NCBI GenBank assembly: GCA_050248155.1
Contig: JBFWSW010000006.1
Location: 61,028-125,027, forward strand
Length of the DNA stretch: 64,000 nt
Direction of reading: 5' to 3'
Source of the DNA: VFMC01 sp050248155
GTDB taxonomy: Bacteria > Actinomycetota > Acidimicrobiia > Acidimicrobiales > Ilumatobacteraceae
Below the pieces are notes generated by a model. It worked only from the letters and a program-made list of their open reading frames with translations, did not search any database and had not been told where the DNA came from. Both the position numbers and the translations under genes were made by a program. Positions 17,584 through 25,074 of this stretch are shown here, in pieces (within the stretch, counting starts at the first letter, position 1; the number at the start of each line of letters is the position of its first letter).

Positions 17584-19620
17584 ATGTATCGCATCGGGAT
17601 CGACATCGGCGGCACCTTCACTGACCTCGCCGCGGTCGACGACGACGGGCGTGTCGTCATCGCCAAGTCGTCATCGACGCCGCACGACCCGTCCGAGGGC
17701 CTGCTCGAGGGGCTGCACGTGCTGGCCGTCGAGCTCGGCCTCGATCGGGCGACACTCCTCGCCCAGACCGATCACATCGTCCACGGCACCACCGTCGCCA
17801 CCAACGCGCTGCTGGAGCGCAAGGGCGCTCGCGTGGCGTTGCTGACGACCGGTGGCCACCGCGACGTGATCGAGATGCGCGAGGGGCTGAAGGACGATCG
17901 GTACAACGTGCGGATGGCACCGCCCGTGCCTCTCGTCCCCCGCTACCGACGGGTCGGCGTGCCCGAGCGGATGCGGTTCGACGGCACCGTCGAGACGCCG
18001 TTGGCGCCGTCGGCCCTCGAGACGGCTGTCGACTCGGTCGAGCGCCTCGACGTCGATGCGATCGCCGTGTGCTACCTGCACTCGTACGCCAACGCCGATC
18101 ACGAGCTGCAGACGAAGCGCGCACTTGCCGAGCGGTTCCCGAGCACCTACCTCTCCGTCTCGTCCGAGGTCCTCCCGCAGATCAAGGAGTTCGAACGGGT
18201 CTGGACCACCGTGGTCAACGCGTACGTCGGTCCGATCCTGTCCAACTACCTCTCCCGCCTCCTCGACCGGCTGCGAGGAGCCGGGTACGCCGGCGACGTC
18301 GTGATCATGCACTCGCACGGCGGCGTCGCGCCGATCGCCGAGACGCAGCGCCTCGCCGCCGGCGCGGTGCTGTCGGGACCGGCCGGCGGCATCGCTGCCG
18401 CGACGTTCGCAGTCCGGCTCCTCGACGAGCGGAACCTGATCACCTTCGACATGGGCGGCACCAGCACCGACATCGCGCTGCTGCAGGACGGCGAGGCCGC
18501 GCTCACCGGGAACAAGCAGGTGGGCATCGCGCGGGTGTCGCTGCCGTCGCTCGACATCCACACGCTCGGTGCCGGCGGCGGCTCGGTGGCCCGCGTCGCC
18601 GGCTCGATCCTGCATGTCGGTCCCGACAGCGCCGGAGCCGACCCGGGGCCTGCGTGCTATGGCCGGGGCGGTACGGCCGCGACCGTCACCGACGCCAACG
18701 TCGTCCTCGGCTTCCTCGATCCGGCGAGCTTCCTCGGTGGGCGGATCGCGCTCGACGCCGCCGCGGCCGAGCGTGCGGTCGAGCAGATCGGTCGTGATCT
18801 CGGCACGAGCGCCGTCGCCGCGGCGGAAGGCATCTCGCGCGTGGTGAGCACGAACATGGCCGAAGGCATCCGCATCGTCTCGGTGCGCCGTGGGGTCGAC
18901 CCACGTGGGTTCGCGCTCGTCGCCTTCGGGGGGGCGGCCGGGCTGCACGTGACCGAGGTCGCGCGCCTGCTGGAGATCAAGCGCGTCGTCGTCCCGAACG
19001 TCGCCTCCGTCCTGTCCGCGTGGGGAATGCTCGCGACCGACCTGCGCTACGAGACCGTCAGGTCGCACGTCACCGACATCACCCGAACGAGCGGTGTCGA
19101 GCTGAGCCGAATCATCTCCGACATGGAACGTGACGGTCGCGAGCGACTGGGCGACTTCGGCGGTGAGGTCACCGTGCGCGCTGCGCTCGACATGCGCTAC
19201 GGCGAGCAGATCTTCGAGATCACGGTGTCGATCGACGGCGTCGATCTCGACGCGCCCGACGCACTCGAGCGCATCGTGGAGCGGTTCCACGCCCGGCACG
19301 AGGAGCTCTATGCCTACAGCGCCCCCGGACAGGACGTGGTGATCGTCAACGTGCGCGTCACCGTGGTGGGCCGGCTGCCCGAACTGCGCGCCGAACCCTT
19401 CGCCGCGACGACCGAGCTCGATGCCAGGCCGCCGCGCCACCGCCGGGTGTACCTCGGCGCGTGGACCGACATCCCGGTCCATGCGCTCGACGCCCTGCCT
19501 GCAGGGCTCGAGGTCAAGGGTCCTGCGATCTTCGAGTCGCCGACCACGACGGTGCTGATCCGCGACGGCGAGCGGGCGACGGTCACCCCGCACGGATGGC
19601 TCGACATCGAGGTCGCATGA
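17584..19620 (+). CDS. hyuA: Hydantoinase A/oxoprolinase-family protein (HyuA)
   Basis: A 678-residue ATP-binding subunit of the hydantoinase/oxoprolinase family. The N-terminal ASKHA phosphate loop is MYRIGIDIGGTFTDLAAVD, the second glycine-rich loop is ITFDMGGTSTDIALL near residue 285, and the ADPGPACYGRGG segment is intact. The ATPase phosphorylates the substrate amide or carbonyl while the HyuB partner completes the reaction. Length is as expected. The ATG follows hyuB by one base and the stop overlaps the next start (ATGA), so the subunits are translationally coupled. Confidence 0.9.
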   Translation: MYRIGIDIGGTFTDLAAVDDDGRVVIAKSSSTPHDPSEGLLEGLHVLAVELGLDRATLLAQTDHIVHGTTVATNALLERKGARVALLTTGGHRDVIEMREGLKDDRYNVRMAPPVPLVPRYRRVGVPERMRFDGTVETPLAPSALETAVDSVERLDVDAIAVCYLHSYANADHELQTKRALAERFPSTYLSVSSEVLPQIKEFERVWTTVVNAYVGPILSNYLSRLLDRLRGAGYAGDVVIMHSHGGVAPIAETQRLAAGAVLSGPAGGIAAATFAVRLLDERNLITFDMGGTSTDIALLQDGEAALTGNKQVGIARVSLPSLDIHTLGAGGGSVARVAGSILHVGPDSAGADPGPACYGRGGTAATVTDANVVLGFLDPASFLGGRIALDAAAAERAVEQIGRDLGTSAVAAAEGISRVVSTNMAEGIRIVSVRRGVDPRGFALVAFGGAAGLHVTEVARLLEIKRVVVPNVASVLSAWGMLATDLRYETVRSHVTDITRTSGVELSRIISDMERDGRERLGDFGGEVTVRAALDMRYGEQIFEITVSIDGVDLDAPDALERIVERFHARHEELYAYSAPGQDVVIVNVRVTVVGRLPELRAEPFAATTELDARPPRHRRVYLGAWTDIPVHALDALPAGLEVKGPAIFESPTTTVLIRDGERATVTPHGWLDIEVA

Positions 19621-20948
19621 GATCCCGAACCGAGCCGACCCAGCTCTCGTCCCGGCTCGCCGCCGCGCTCGCCGGGTCGGAGGAGAGATTCGCGGCGGCG
19701 AACCTCCGCAGCGGTGAACGGCACCGCCAGGCCGCACAATGGATGCCCGGCGGCAACACGCGGACCTCGCTGCACTACAGCCCGTTCCCGCTCACCTTCG
19801 TCGAGGGGCGAGGCCAACACCTGACCGATCTCGACGGACACGTCCACACCGACTTCCTCGGTGACTACTCCGCCGGGCTCTACGGCCACTCGCATCCCAC
19901 GATCATCGCAGCGGCCCGGTCTGCACTCTCCGCCGGCATCGCCCTCGGCGGGCCGAACGAGCACGAGGCAGAGCTCGCTCGGCTGGTGACGGCCCGCTTC
20001 CCGTCGGTCGATCTCGTGCGCTTCACGAACTCGGGCACCGAGGCGAACCTGATGGCGATCAGCGTCGCCCGAGCGATCACGGGGCGTTCGCGCGTGATGG
20101 TGTTCGACGGCGGGTACCACGGCAGTGCGTTCAGCTTCCGCGGCTCGAACGCGCTGAACGCTCCGTTCGACTGGATCGTGGCCACCTACAACGACGTCGA
20201 GTCGTCGATCGCGCAGATCGAGGGCAACGGCGCCCAGCTCGCAGCGGTGATCGTCGAGCCCATGCTCGGCGGTGGCGGTGCCATCCCGGCGAGCGAGGAG
20301 TTCCTGCACGCGCTGCGCCGCGCGACAGAGCGTCACGGTGCCCTCCTGATCCTCGACGAGGTGATGACCTCGCGGCTCGGTCCTGGAGGCGTGCAAGGGC
20401 TCGTCGGCCTCCGCCCCGACCTCACCACGTTCGGGAAGTACCTCGGCGGCGGGTTCAGCTTCGGCGCGTTCGGGGGCCGCCGCGACCTGATGGAGCGACT
20501 CGACCCCACACGCTCTCCGTCGCTCGGTCACCCCGGCACGTTCAACAACAACACGCTGACGATGGCCGCCGGAGCGGCCGGCTTGCGCGAGGTGTTCACT
20601 CCCGAGGTCGCGGTGTCGCACAACGCACGGGGCGATCGTCTCCGTACCCGTCTGAACGGCTTGTTCGCCGACGCGGGCGTCGCGATGACGGCGACTGGCC
20701 TCGGGTCGATCCTCGCCATCCACTTCCAGACCTCCCCACCCCGCGCAGCGCACGACGTCGTCGCCGCCGATGGGCAGCGGGCTCTCCTGCACCTCGAGAT
20801 GATCGCCCGAAACCAGTACTTCGCCCGTCGCGGCTACATCTCGCTGAGCCTGCCGCTGACCGACGAGGACGTCGACTGCTTCGTCGATGCGCTGGCCGAC
20901 GTCATCGATTCGCACCACGACCTGTTCGAGGAGGAGGAGGACTCGTGA
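19617..20948 (+). CDS. Class III PLP aminotransferase (glutamate-1-semialdehyde aminomutase-like)
   Basis: A 443-residue fold-type I PLP enzyme. It carries MPGGNTRTSLHYSPFP, VRFTNSGTEANLMAISVARA (substrate/phosphate region), VFDGGYHGSAFSF, the LILDEVMTSRLG aspartate and the TFGKYLGGGFSFGAFGG lysine that forms the Schiff base. These resemble GSA aminomutases, but placement in a hyu operon argues for a catabolic transaminase or mutase, not tetrapyrrole synthesis. The ATG at 19617 overlaps the hyuA stop (ATGA); a much longer upstream ORF start at 19461 is rejected since it lies inside hyuA. Confidence 0.85.
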   Translation: MRSRTEPTQLSSRLAAALAGSEERFAAANLRSGERHRQAAQWMPGGNTRTSLHYSPFPLTFVEGRGQHLTDLDGHVHTDFLGDYSAGLYGHSHPTIIAAARSALSAGIALGGPNEHEAELARLVTARFPSVDLVRFTNSGTEANLMAISVARAITGRSRVMVFDGGYHGSAFSFRGSNALNAPFDWIVATYNDVESSIAQIEGNGAQLAAVIVEPMLGGGGAIPASEEFLHALRRATERHGALLILDEVMTSRLGPGGVQGLVGLRPDLTTFGKYLGGGFSFGAFGGRRDLMERLDPTRSPSLGHPGTFNNNTLTMAAGAAGLREVFTPEVAVSHNARGDRLRTRLNGLFADAGVAMTATGLGSILAIHFQTSPPRAAHDVVAADGQRALLHLEMIARNQYFARRGYISLSLPLTDEDVDCFVDALADVIDSHHDLFEEEEDS

Positions 20949-21697
20949 GAGCACTTCGCATCTGTGCCGACGGCGCCGGAGCCTCGCGGCTCGAGGCGCT
21001 GGCACTGCCCTTCATGTGCTTCGGGCCCACCATGACAGCCGACGACTCGGCACGCGCGCCGCGCCCCGAGCTCGCGGTCGCGCATCGCGCCGTCCGCACG
21101 TCCAGGCGTGTGACGAGCGACGACGGGCGGCAGATCGTGTTCGTGGTGGACGGCGAGCCGAGCGTGACGACGACGTACATGCGGACGACGTTGAGCCGGG
21201 GAGACGTCCTGTTCCTCGACGGCGCCGATCGCGAGACGTTCACGATCTCGGCCGGCTCCGACTGCCGGTTCGTGCAGCTCGGTGTGACCGACGACTGGAC
21301 GCCGGAGGGGGTCGTCGCTCCACCGATCGACGACGAGGGTGGCCCGCCCCTCGTGCAGCACATGTACGTCGAGGACGAGCGCGCGTGGTTCCGCGACGCT
21401 GACACGCTGTTCGACGACGACGCACCGCGACCGGTCGCCCGGGCGATGTTCATGTGCTTGTCGCCCGACCAGTTCGGCGACTGGCACACCGAGGTGGCGA
21501 CGAGCCTCGTGGTCGTCCTCGCCGGCGGCTTCGAGTTGGAGGTCGGCGGCGGCGGTGGCGAGGCGAAGGTGTTCCGTGCCGGGGACGTCTGCCTGGTCCA
21601 GGACCACACCGGGCAGGGGCACATCTCGCGCACCCACGGGGAGACCCGCTTCGTCGCGATCTCGGTGCCCGAGGAGCAGGTGTGGCCGATCAGGTGA
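20945..21697 (+). CDS. Bicupin protein
   Basis: A 250-residue protein with two cupin-like halves. The first half runs about residues 50-115 (GDVLFLDGADRETFTISAG) and the second about 150-245 (GDWHTEVATSLVVVLAGGFELEV and GDVCLVQDHTGQGHISRT). Only the second half keeps several His residues that could bind metal, so the first barrel may be structural. Such proteins can be dioxygenases or hydrolases. Start GTG overlaps the aminotransferase stop (GTGA), and its own TGA overlaps the next GTG start. Confidence 0.65.
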   Translation: MRALRICADGAGASRLEALALPFMCFGPTMTADDSARAPRPELAVAHRAVRTSRRVTSDDGRQIVFVVDGEPSVTTTYMRTTLSRGDVLFLDGADRETFTISAGSDCRFVQLGVTDDWTPEGVVAPPIDDEGGPPLVQHMYVEDERAWFRDADTLFDDDAPRPVARAMFMCLSPDQFGDWHTEVATSLVVVLAGGFELEVGGGGGEAKVFRAGDVCLVQDHTGQGHISRTHGETRFVAISVPEEQVWPIR

Positions 21698-22317
21698 ACG
21701 AGCCGATCGACGTGTTCGAGGCGATGGAGACGTGTCGCTCGATCCGTCGCTTCCGCACCGATCCGGTGCCCGACGACGTCCTCGAGCGGCTGGTGCACTA
21801 CGCGACGCGGGCGCCGAGCGCCGGCAACACGCAGCTGTGGCGGTTCCTGATCGTCACCGACCCCGACGACCGGCGCTGGTTCCGGGACATGCTGGTGGAG
21901 GCCGTGTCGCCGCGTCTCGCCCCACCGCCGCCCGACGACGACATGTCCCAGGCGGCGCGCAACGCGAGGATGTACCGGCGGTTCATCCTCGAGTTCGACC
22001 GCATCCCCGCGTTCATCATCACGACGATCCGCAACGCGTTCCCGAACGCCGAGCGGCCCGTCGAGCAGTTCATGTGGTCGACGGTGTTCGCTGCGACGCA
22101 GAACCTCTTGCTCGCCGCGCGGGGTCTCGGTCTCGGCGCGGCCATGACGACGAACCACCTCGAGAACGAGCCTGCCGTGCGCGAGCACTTCGGCATCCCC
22201 GATGACGTCGGCATCGGCGCGACGATCCCGGTCGGCTACCCAGAGGGCCGATATGGCCCCGTGTCGCGCGGACCGGTGTCCGATGTCGTCTACCGCAACC
22301 ACTGGGGTCGCACATGA
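21694..22317 (+). CDS. Nitroreductase-family FMN oxidoreductase
   Basis: A 207-residue nitroreductase-fold protein. FMN-binding features are ETCRSIRRFRTDPVP near the N-terminus (Arg-rich loop), the TRAPSAGNTQLWRF segment, and the C-terminal GLGLGAAMTTNHLENEP and GYPEGRYGP regions. The family reduces nitro groups, quinones, enones or acts as BluB-like oxidases; the short linker MYRRFILEFDRIPAFI suggests a subgroup of unassigned function. The GTG at 21694 overlaps the bicupin stop (GTGA) and the stop overlaps the amidohydrolase ATG. Confidence 0.83.
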   Translation: MNEPIDVFEAMETCRSIRRFRTDPVPDDVLERLVHYATRAPSAGNTQLWRFLIVTDPDDRRWFRDMLVEAVSPRLAPPPPDDDMSQAARNARMYRRFILEFDRIPAFIITTIRNAFPNAERPVEQFMWSTVFAATQNLLLAARGLGLGAAMTTNHLENEPAVREHFGIPDDVGIGATIPVGYPEGRYGPVSRGPVSDVVYRNHWGRT

Positions 22318-23546
22318 CCGTCGCCTCGCCGGAGCTGCCGATGATCGTGAGCGTCGACGACCACGTGATCGAGCCCCCGACCATGTTCGAGCGCTGGCTG
22401 CCGCGCCAGCACCACGAGCGAGCCCCCCGGGTCGAGCGCCGGATGATCCAGCGCGGCTCGGGCCAGTTCAGCGGGCTGGTCGAGGACCCCGACGGCGTGC
22501 CCGGTGACGTCTGGCTGTTCGGCACGTCGGCCTACGTCCTGCGCCGGCCGATCACGATCCTGAGAGACGTCGAGACGAGCGCCGCCATGCGTGGCAGCGA
22601 GCCCGTGACCTATGACGAGATGCATCCTGCGTGCTACGACCCTGTGGCGCGAGTCGAGGTCATGCGGACGCAGCACGTGGACGCGTCGCTCGCCTTCCCC
22701 ACGTTCCCCCGCTTCTGCGGTCAGGTCTTCAGCGAGCAGTTCGCGGACGATCGCGACGTCGGGCTCGCGTGCGTCCACGCGTACAACGACTGGATGGTCG
22801 AAGAGTGGTGCGGTGACTCGAACGGTCACCTCCTCCCGCTGACTGTCGTCCCGCTGTGGGATCCGGCCCTCGCCGCGGCGGAGGTGCGCCGCAACGCCGC
22901 CCGTGGGGTGCGCGCCGTGACGTTCAGCGAGATCGTCGGCCGACTCGGCTTTCCCACCATCCACCACCGGAACTGGGATGCCTTCTTCGCGGCCTGCGAG
23001 GAGACCGGCACGGTCATCTGCATGCACATCGGCTCGTCGTCGCTGATGATGCCGCTTCCACCCGAAGCCCCCGACATCATCATCACGACGCTCCAGTTCG
23101 CCAACTCATACGCGTCGGTCGCCGACTTCGTGTTCTCGGGTGTGCTCGACCGCTTCCCGCGTCTGAAGCTGGCCTATTCGGAGGGTCAGGCCGGCTGGCT
23201 GCCGTACGCGATCGAGCGGATGGACCACGCGTACCTCAGCCACACCTGGGCGCACGGCGACGAGCGGCTCCGCGAGCTGCCGTCGACCTACATCCGTCGC
23301 AGCGTGTACGGCTGCATCTTCGCCGACCGCCATGCGATCGAGAGCGCCGAGTCGATCGGTGTCGACAACATCATGTTCGAGACCGACTTCCCGCATGCCG
23401 ACGGGCCGTATCCGAACACCCCCGAGCACCTGCGTCGTCAGTTCGCCGGGATCGACCCCGAGACGACCTACAAGATCGTCCGTGGCAACGCGATCAGGCT
23501 GTTCGAGCTCGACCGCGACCGCGACCGCGAGGCGCTGCACGCGTGA
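22314..23546 (+). CDS. Amidohydrolase-2 family protein
   Basis: A 410-residue metal-dependent hydrolase of the amidohydrolase-2 (ACMSD-like) family. Metal-ligand regions are visible as IVSVDDHVIEPP near the N-terminus, VICMHIGSSS in the middle, and NIMFETDFPHADGPYP toward the C-terminus (conserved Asp). Members hydrolyse C-C or C-N bonds or decarboxylate. A second member in this window (45618-46814) follows a Baeyer-Villiger monooxygenase. Start ATG overlaps the nitroreductase stop, and its stop overlaps the DUF35 start. Confidence 0.86.
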   Translation: MTVASPELPMIVSVDDHVIEPPTMFERWLPRQHHERAPRVERRMIQRGSGQFSGLVEDPDGVPGDVWLFGTSAYVLRRPITILRDVETSAAMRGSEPVTYDEMHPACYDPVARVEVMRTQHVDASLAFPTFPRFCGQVFSEQFADDRDVGLACVHAYNDWMVEEWCGDSNGHLLPLTVVPLWDPALAAAEVRRNAARGVRAVTFSEIVGRLGFPTIHHRNWDAFFAACEETGTVICMHIGSSSLMMPLPPEAPDIIITTLQFANSYASVADFVFSGVLDRFPRLKLAYSEGQAGWLPYAIERMDHAYLSHTWAHGDERLRELPSTYIRRSVYGCIFADRHAIESAESIGVDNIMFETDFPHADGPYPNTPEHLRRQFAGIDPETTYKIVRGNAIRLFELDRDRDREALHA

Positions 23547-23944
23547 CTCGGCCACTCCCCCGGCCGACCGCGCTCTCCACACCCTTCTGGGATGCCTGCC
23601 GCGAGCATCGACTGATCGTGCAGCGCTGCACCTCGTGCGCGACCTTTGTGTTCGTCCCCCAGGAGTTCTGCCCGTCGTGCCTCGGCACGGGGCTCGAGTG
23701 GGTCGAGTCGAACGGCGTCGGGACGATCGTGACGTTCACCGTCGTGTGGCGTCCGCAGACGCCTGCCTTCGACGTGCCCTACGTCGTCGCCGTCGTCCGC
23801 CTCGACGAGGGCTATGAGATGATGACGAACATCGTCGACGTCGAACCCGACGAGGTCGCGATCGGAGCTGCCGTCACCGTGCGGTTCGTCGAACTGCCCG
23901 GCGAGGTGACGCTGCCGTGCTTCGCGCCGGCGGTCGCGACATGA
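23543..23944 (+). CDS. DUF35 Zn-ribbon/OB-fold protein (acyl-CoA-binding partner)
   Basis: A 133-residue protein with an N-terminal rubredoxin-like Zn ribbon (CTSC and CPSC pairs about residues 30-48) and a C-terminal OB fold (GTIVTFTVVWRPQTPAF). DUF35 proteins pair with thiolase-like enzymes and help bind acyl-CoA; the known steroid example is ChsH2 with Ltp2. Here it sits directly before a thiolase-like gene with a 4-bp ATGA overlap, so a complex is very likely. GTG start at 23543 overlaps the amidohydrolase stop. Confidence 0.87.
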   Translation: MTRPLPRPTALSTPFWDACREHRLIVQRCTSCATFVFVPQEFCPSCLGTGLEWVESNGVGTIVTFTVVWRPQTPAFDVPYVVAVVRLDEGYEMMTNIVDVEPDEVAIGAAVTVRFVELPGEVTLPCFAPAVAT

Positions 23945-25074
23945 CCGCCGCAGGCCGCGCTGCCGTGATCGTCGGGGCGTTCAACACGCGCCAGGCGCGG
24001 ACGCTCCCCGACGAGACGTCGGACACGATCACGCTGGCGGCCATCACCGGAGCGCTGGCCGATGCGGGGCTGGCGGTCGCCGACATCGATGGCGTGAACG
24101 TCCTCCCCGGACTCGACTTCAACAACGGATCACGCACCTTCGGGTACGCGCTCGGACTGCAGTACTTCTGGGCGGGCCGCGCTGCGCCGGGGCCTGCCGC
24201 GGTCGTCGAGGCCGCTCGTGCGATCGAGTCGGGCATGTGCGACACCGTCGTGCTCGCGAGCGGCCAGGCGTCGATCCACACGGACAAGGACTCGGTCGCC
24301 CCGTGGACGCGACCCGCGAACGAGTTCATCGAGTGCTGGGGGCTGCACACGCCAGCGGAGTTCGCGCTCGCCGCGAAGCAGTACATGGTGCGTTTCGGCG
24401 TGCAGCCGGAACAGATCGCCCACATCGCCGCGGTGATCCGCAACAACGGGTCGCGGAACCCCGAGGCCATCTACGCCGGAAGGGGGCCCTTCACGGCGGA
24501 GGACATCCTCGCATCGCGGATGGTGGCCGACCCGTACCACCTGTTCGACTGCTCGATGACCGGTGAGGGCGGGAGCGCCCTCGTGCTCACGACGGCCGAA
24601 CGGGCGCGCGACCTCCGGGCGGTGGCGGTCCGCGTCCTCGGTGGGGCGTCCGAGAGCTGGGGCCCGTCGTACACGCACCCACCGACTTACGACCGCACCG
24701 GGATGCTCGGCCGGCGTGCTGCCGACCGCGCCTTCGCCGAGGCCGGCCTGGCACGCGACGACGTCGACGTGTTCGAGCTCTACGACAACTTCTCGTGGGA
24801 GATCATCCGCTACTTCGAGGCACTCCGGTACTGCCCGGTCGGTGAGGGCGCAGCGTTCGTCGCCGACGGTGCGATCGAAGTCGGTGGCCGCTATCCGATC
24901 GTGACCGATGGAGGCACCATGTCGCATTCGCACACCGGTGAGTCGCAGCGCCACCAGCGGGTCGTGCAGGCAGTGCGCCAGTTGCGCGGCACCAGCGCCG
25001 CGAACCAAGTGGCCGGCGCCGAGGTGGCCATCGTCGCCCAACTCGGCGACATCGTGCTGCTGGGACGGTCATGA
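23941..25074 (+). CDS. Thiolase-like protein lacking the nucleophilic cysteine (possible retro-aldolase)
   Basis: A 377-residue SCP-x/thiolase-fold protein. It has the N-terminal strand VIVGAFNTRQ, the central VFELYDNFSWEIIRYFEAL and the C-terminal GGTMSHSHTGESQRHQRVVQAVRQLRG that corresponds to the usual GHPxGATG region. At the position of the catalytic Cys (usually xACASG near residue 85) it reads RAAPGPAAVV, with no Cys. Thiolysis is therefore unlikely. Thiolase-like proteins that lack the Cys and pair with DUF35, such as Ltp2, act as acyl-CoA aldolases. The substrate is unknown. Confidence 0.82.
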   Translation: MTAAGRAAVIVGAFNTRQARTLPDETSDTITLAAITGALADAGLAVADIDGVNVLPGLDFNNGSRTFGYALGLQYFWAGRAAPGPAAVVEAARAIESGMCDTVVLASGQASIHTDKDSVAPWTRPANEFIECWGLHTPAEFALAAKQYMVRFGVQPEQIAHIAAVIRNNGSRNPEAIYAGRGPFTAEDILASRMVADPYHLFDCSMTGEGGSALVLTTAERARDLRAVAVRVLGGASESWGPSYTHPPTYDRTGMLGRRAADRAFAEAGLARDDVDVFELYDNFSWEIIRYFEALRYCPVGEGAAFVADGAIEVGGRYPIVTDGGTMSHSHTGESQRHQRVVQAVRQLRGTSAANQVAGAEVAIVAQLGDIVLLGRS

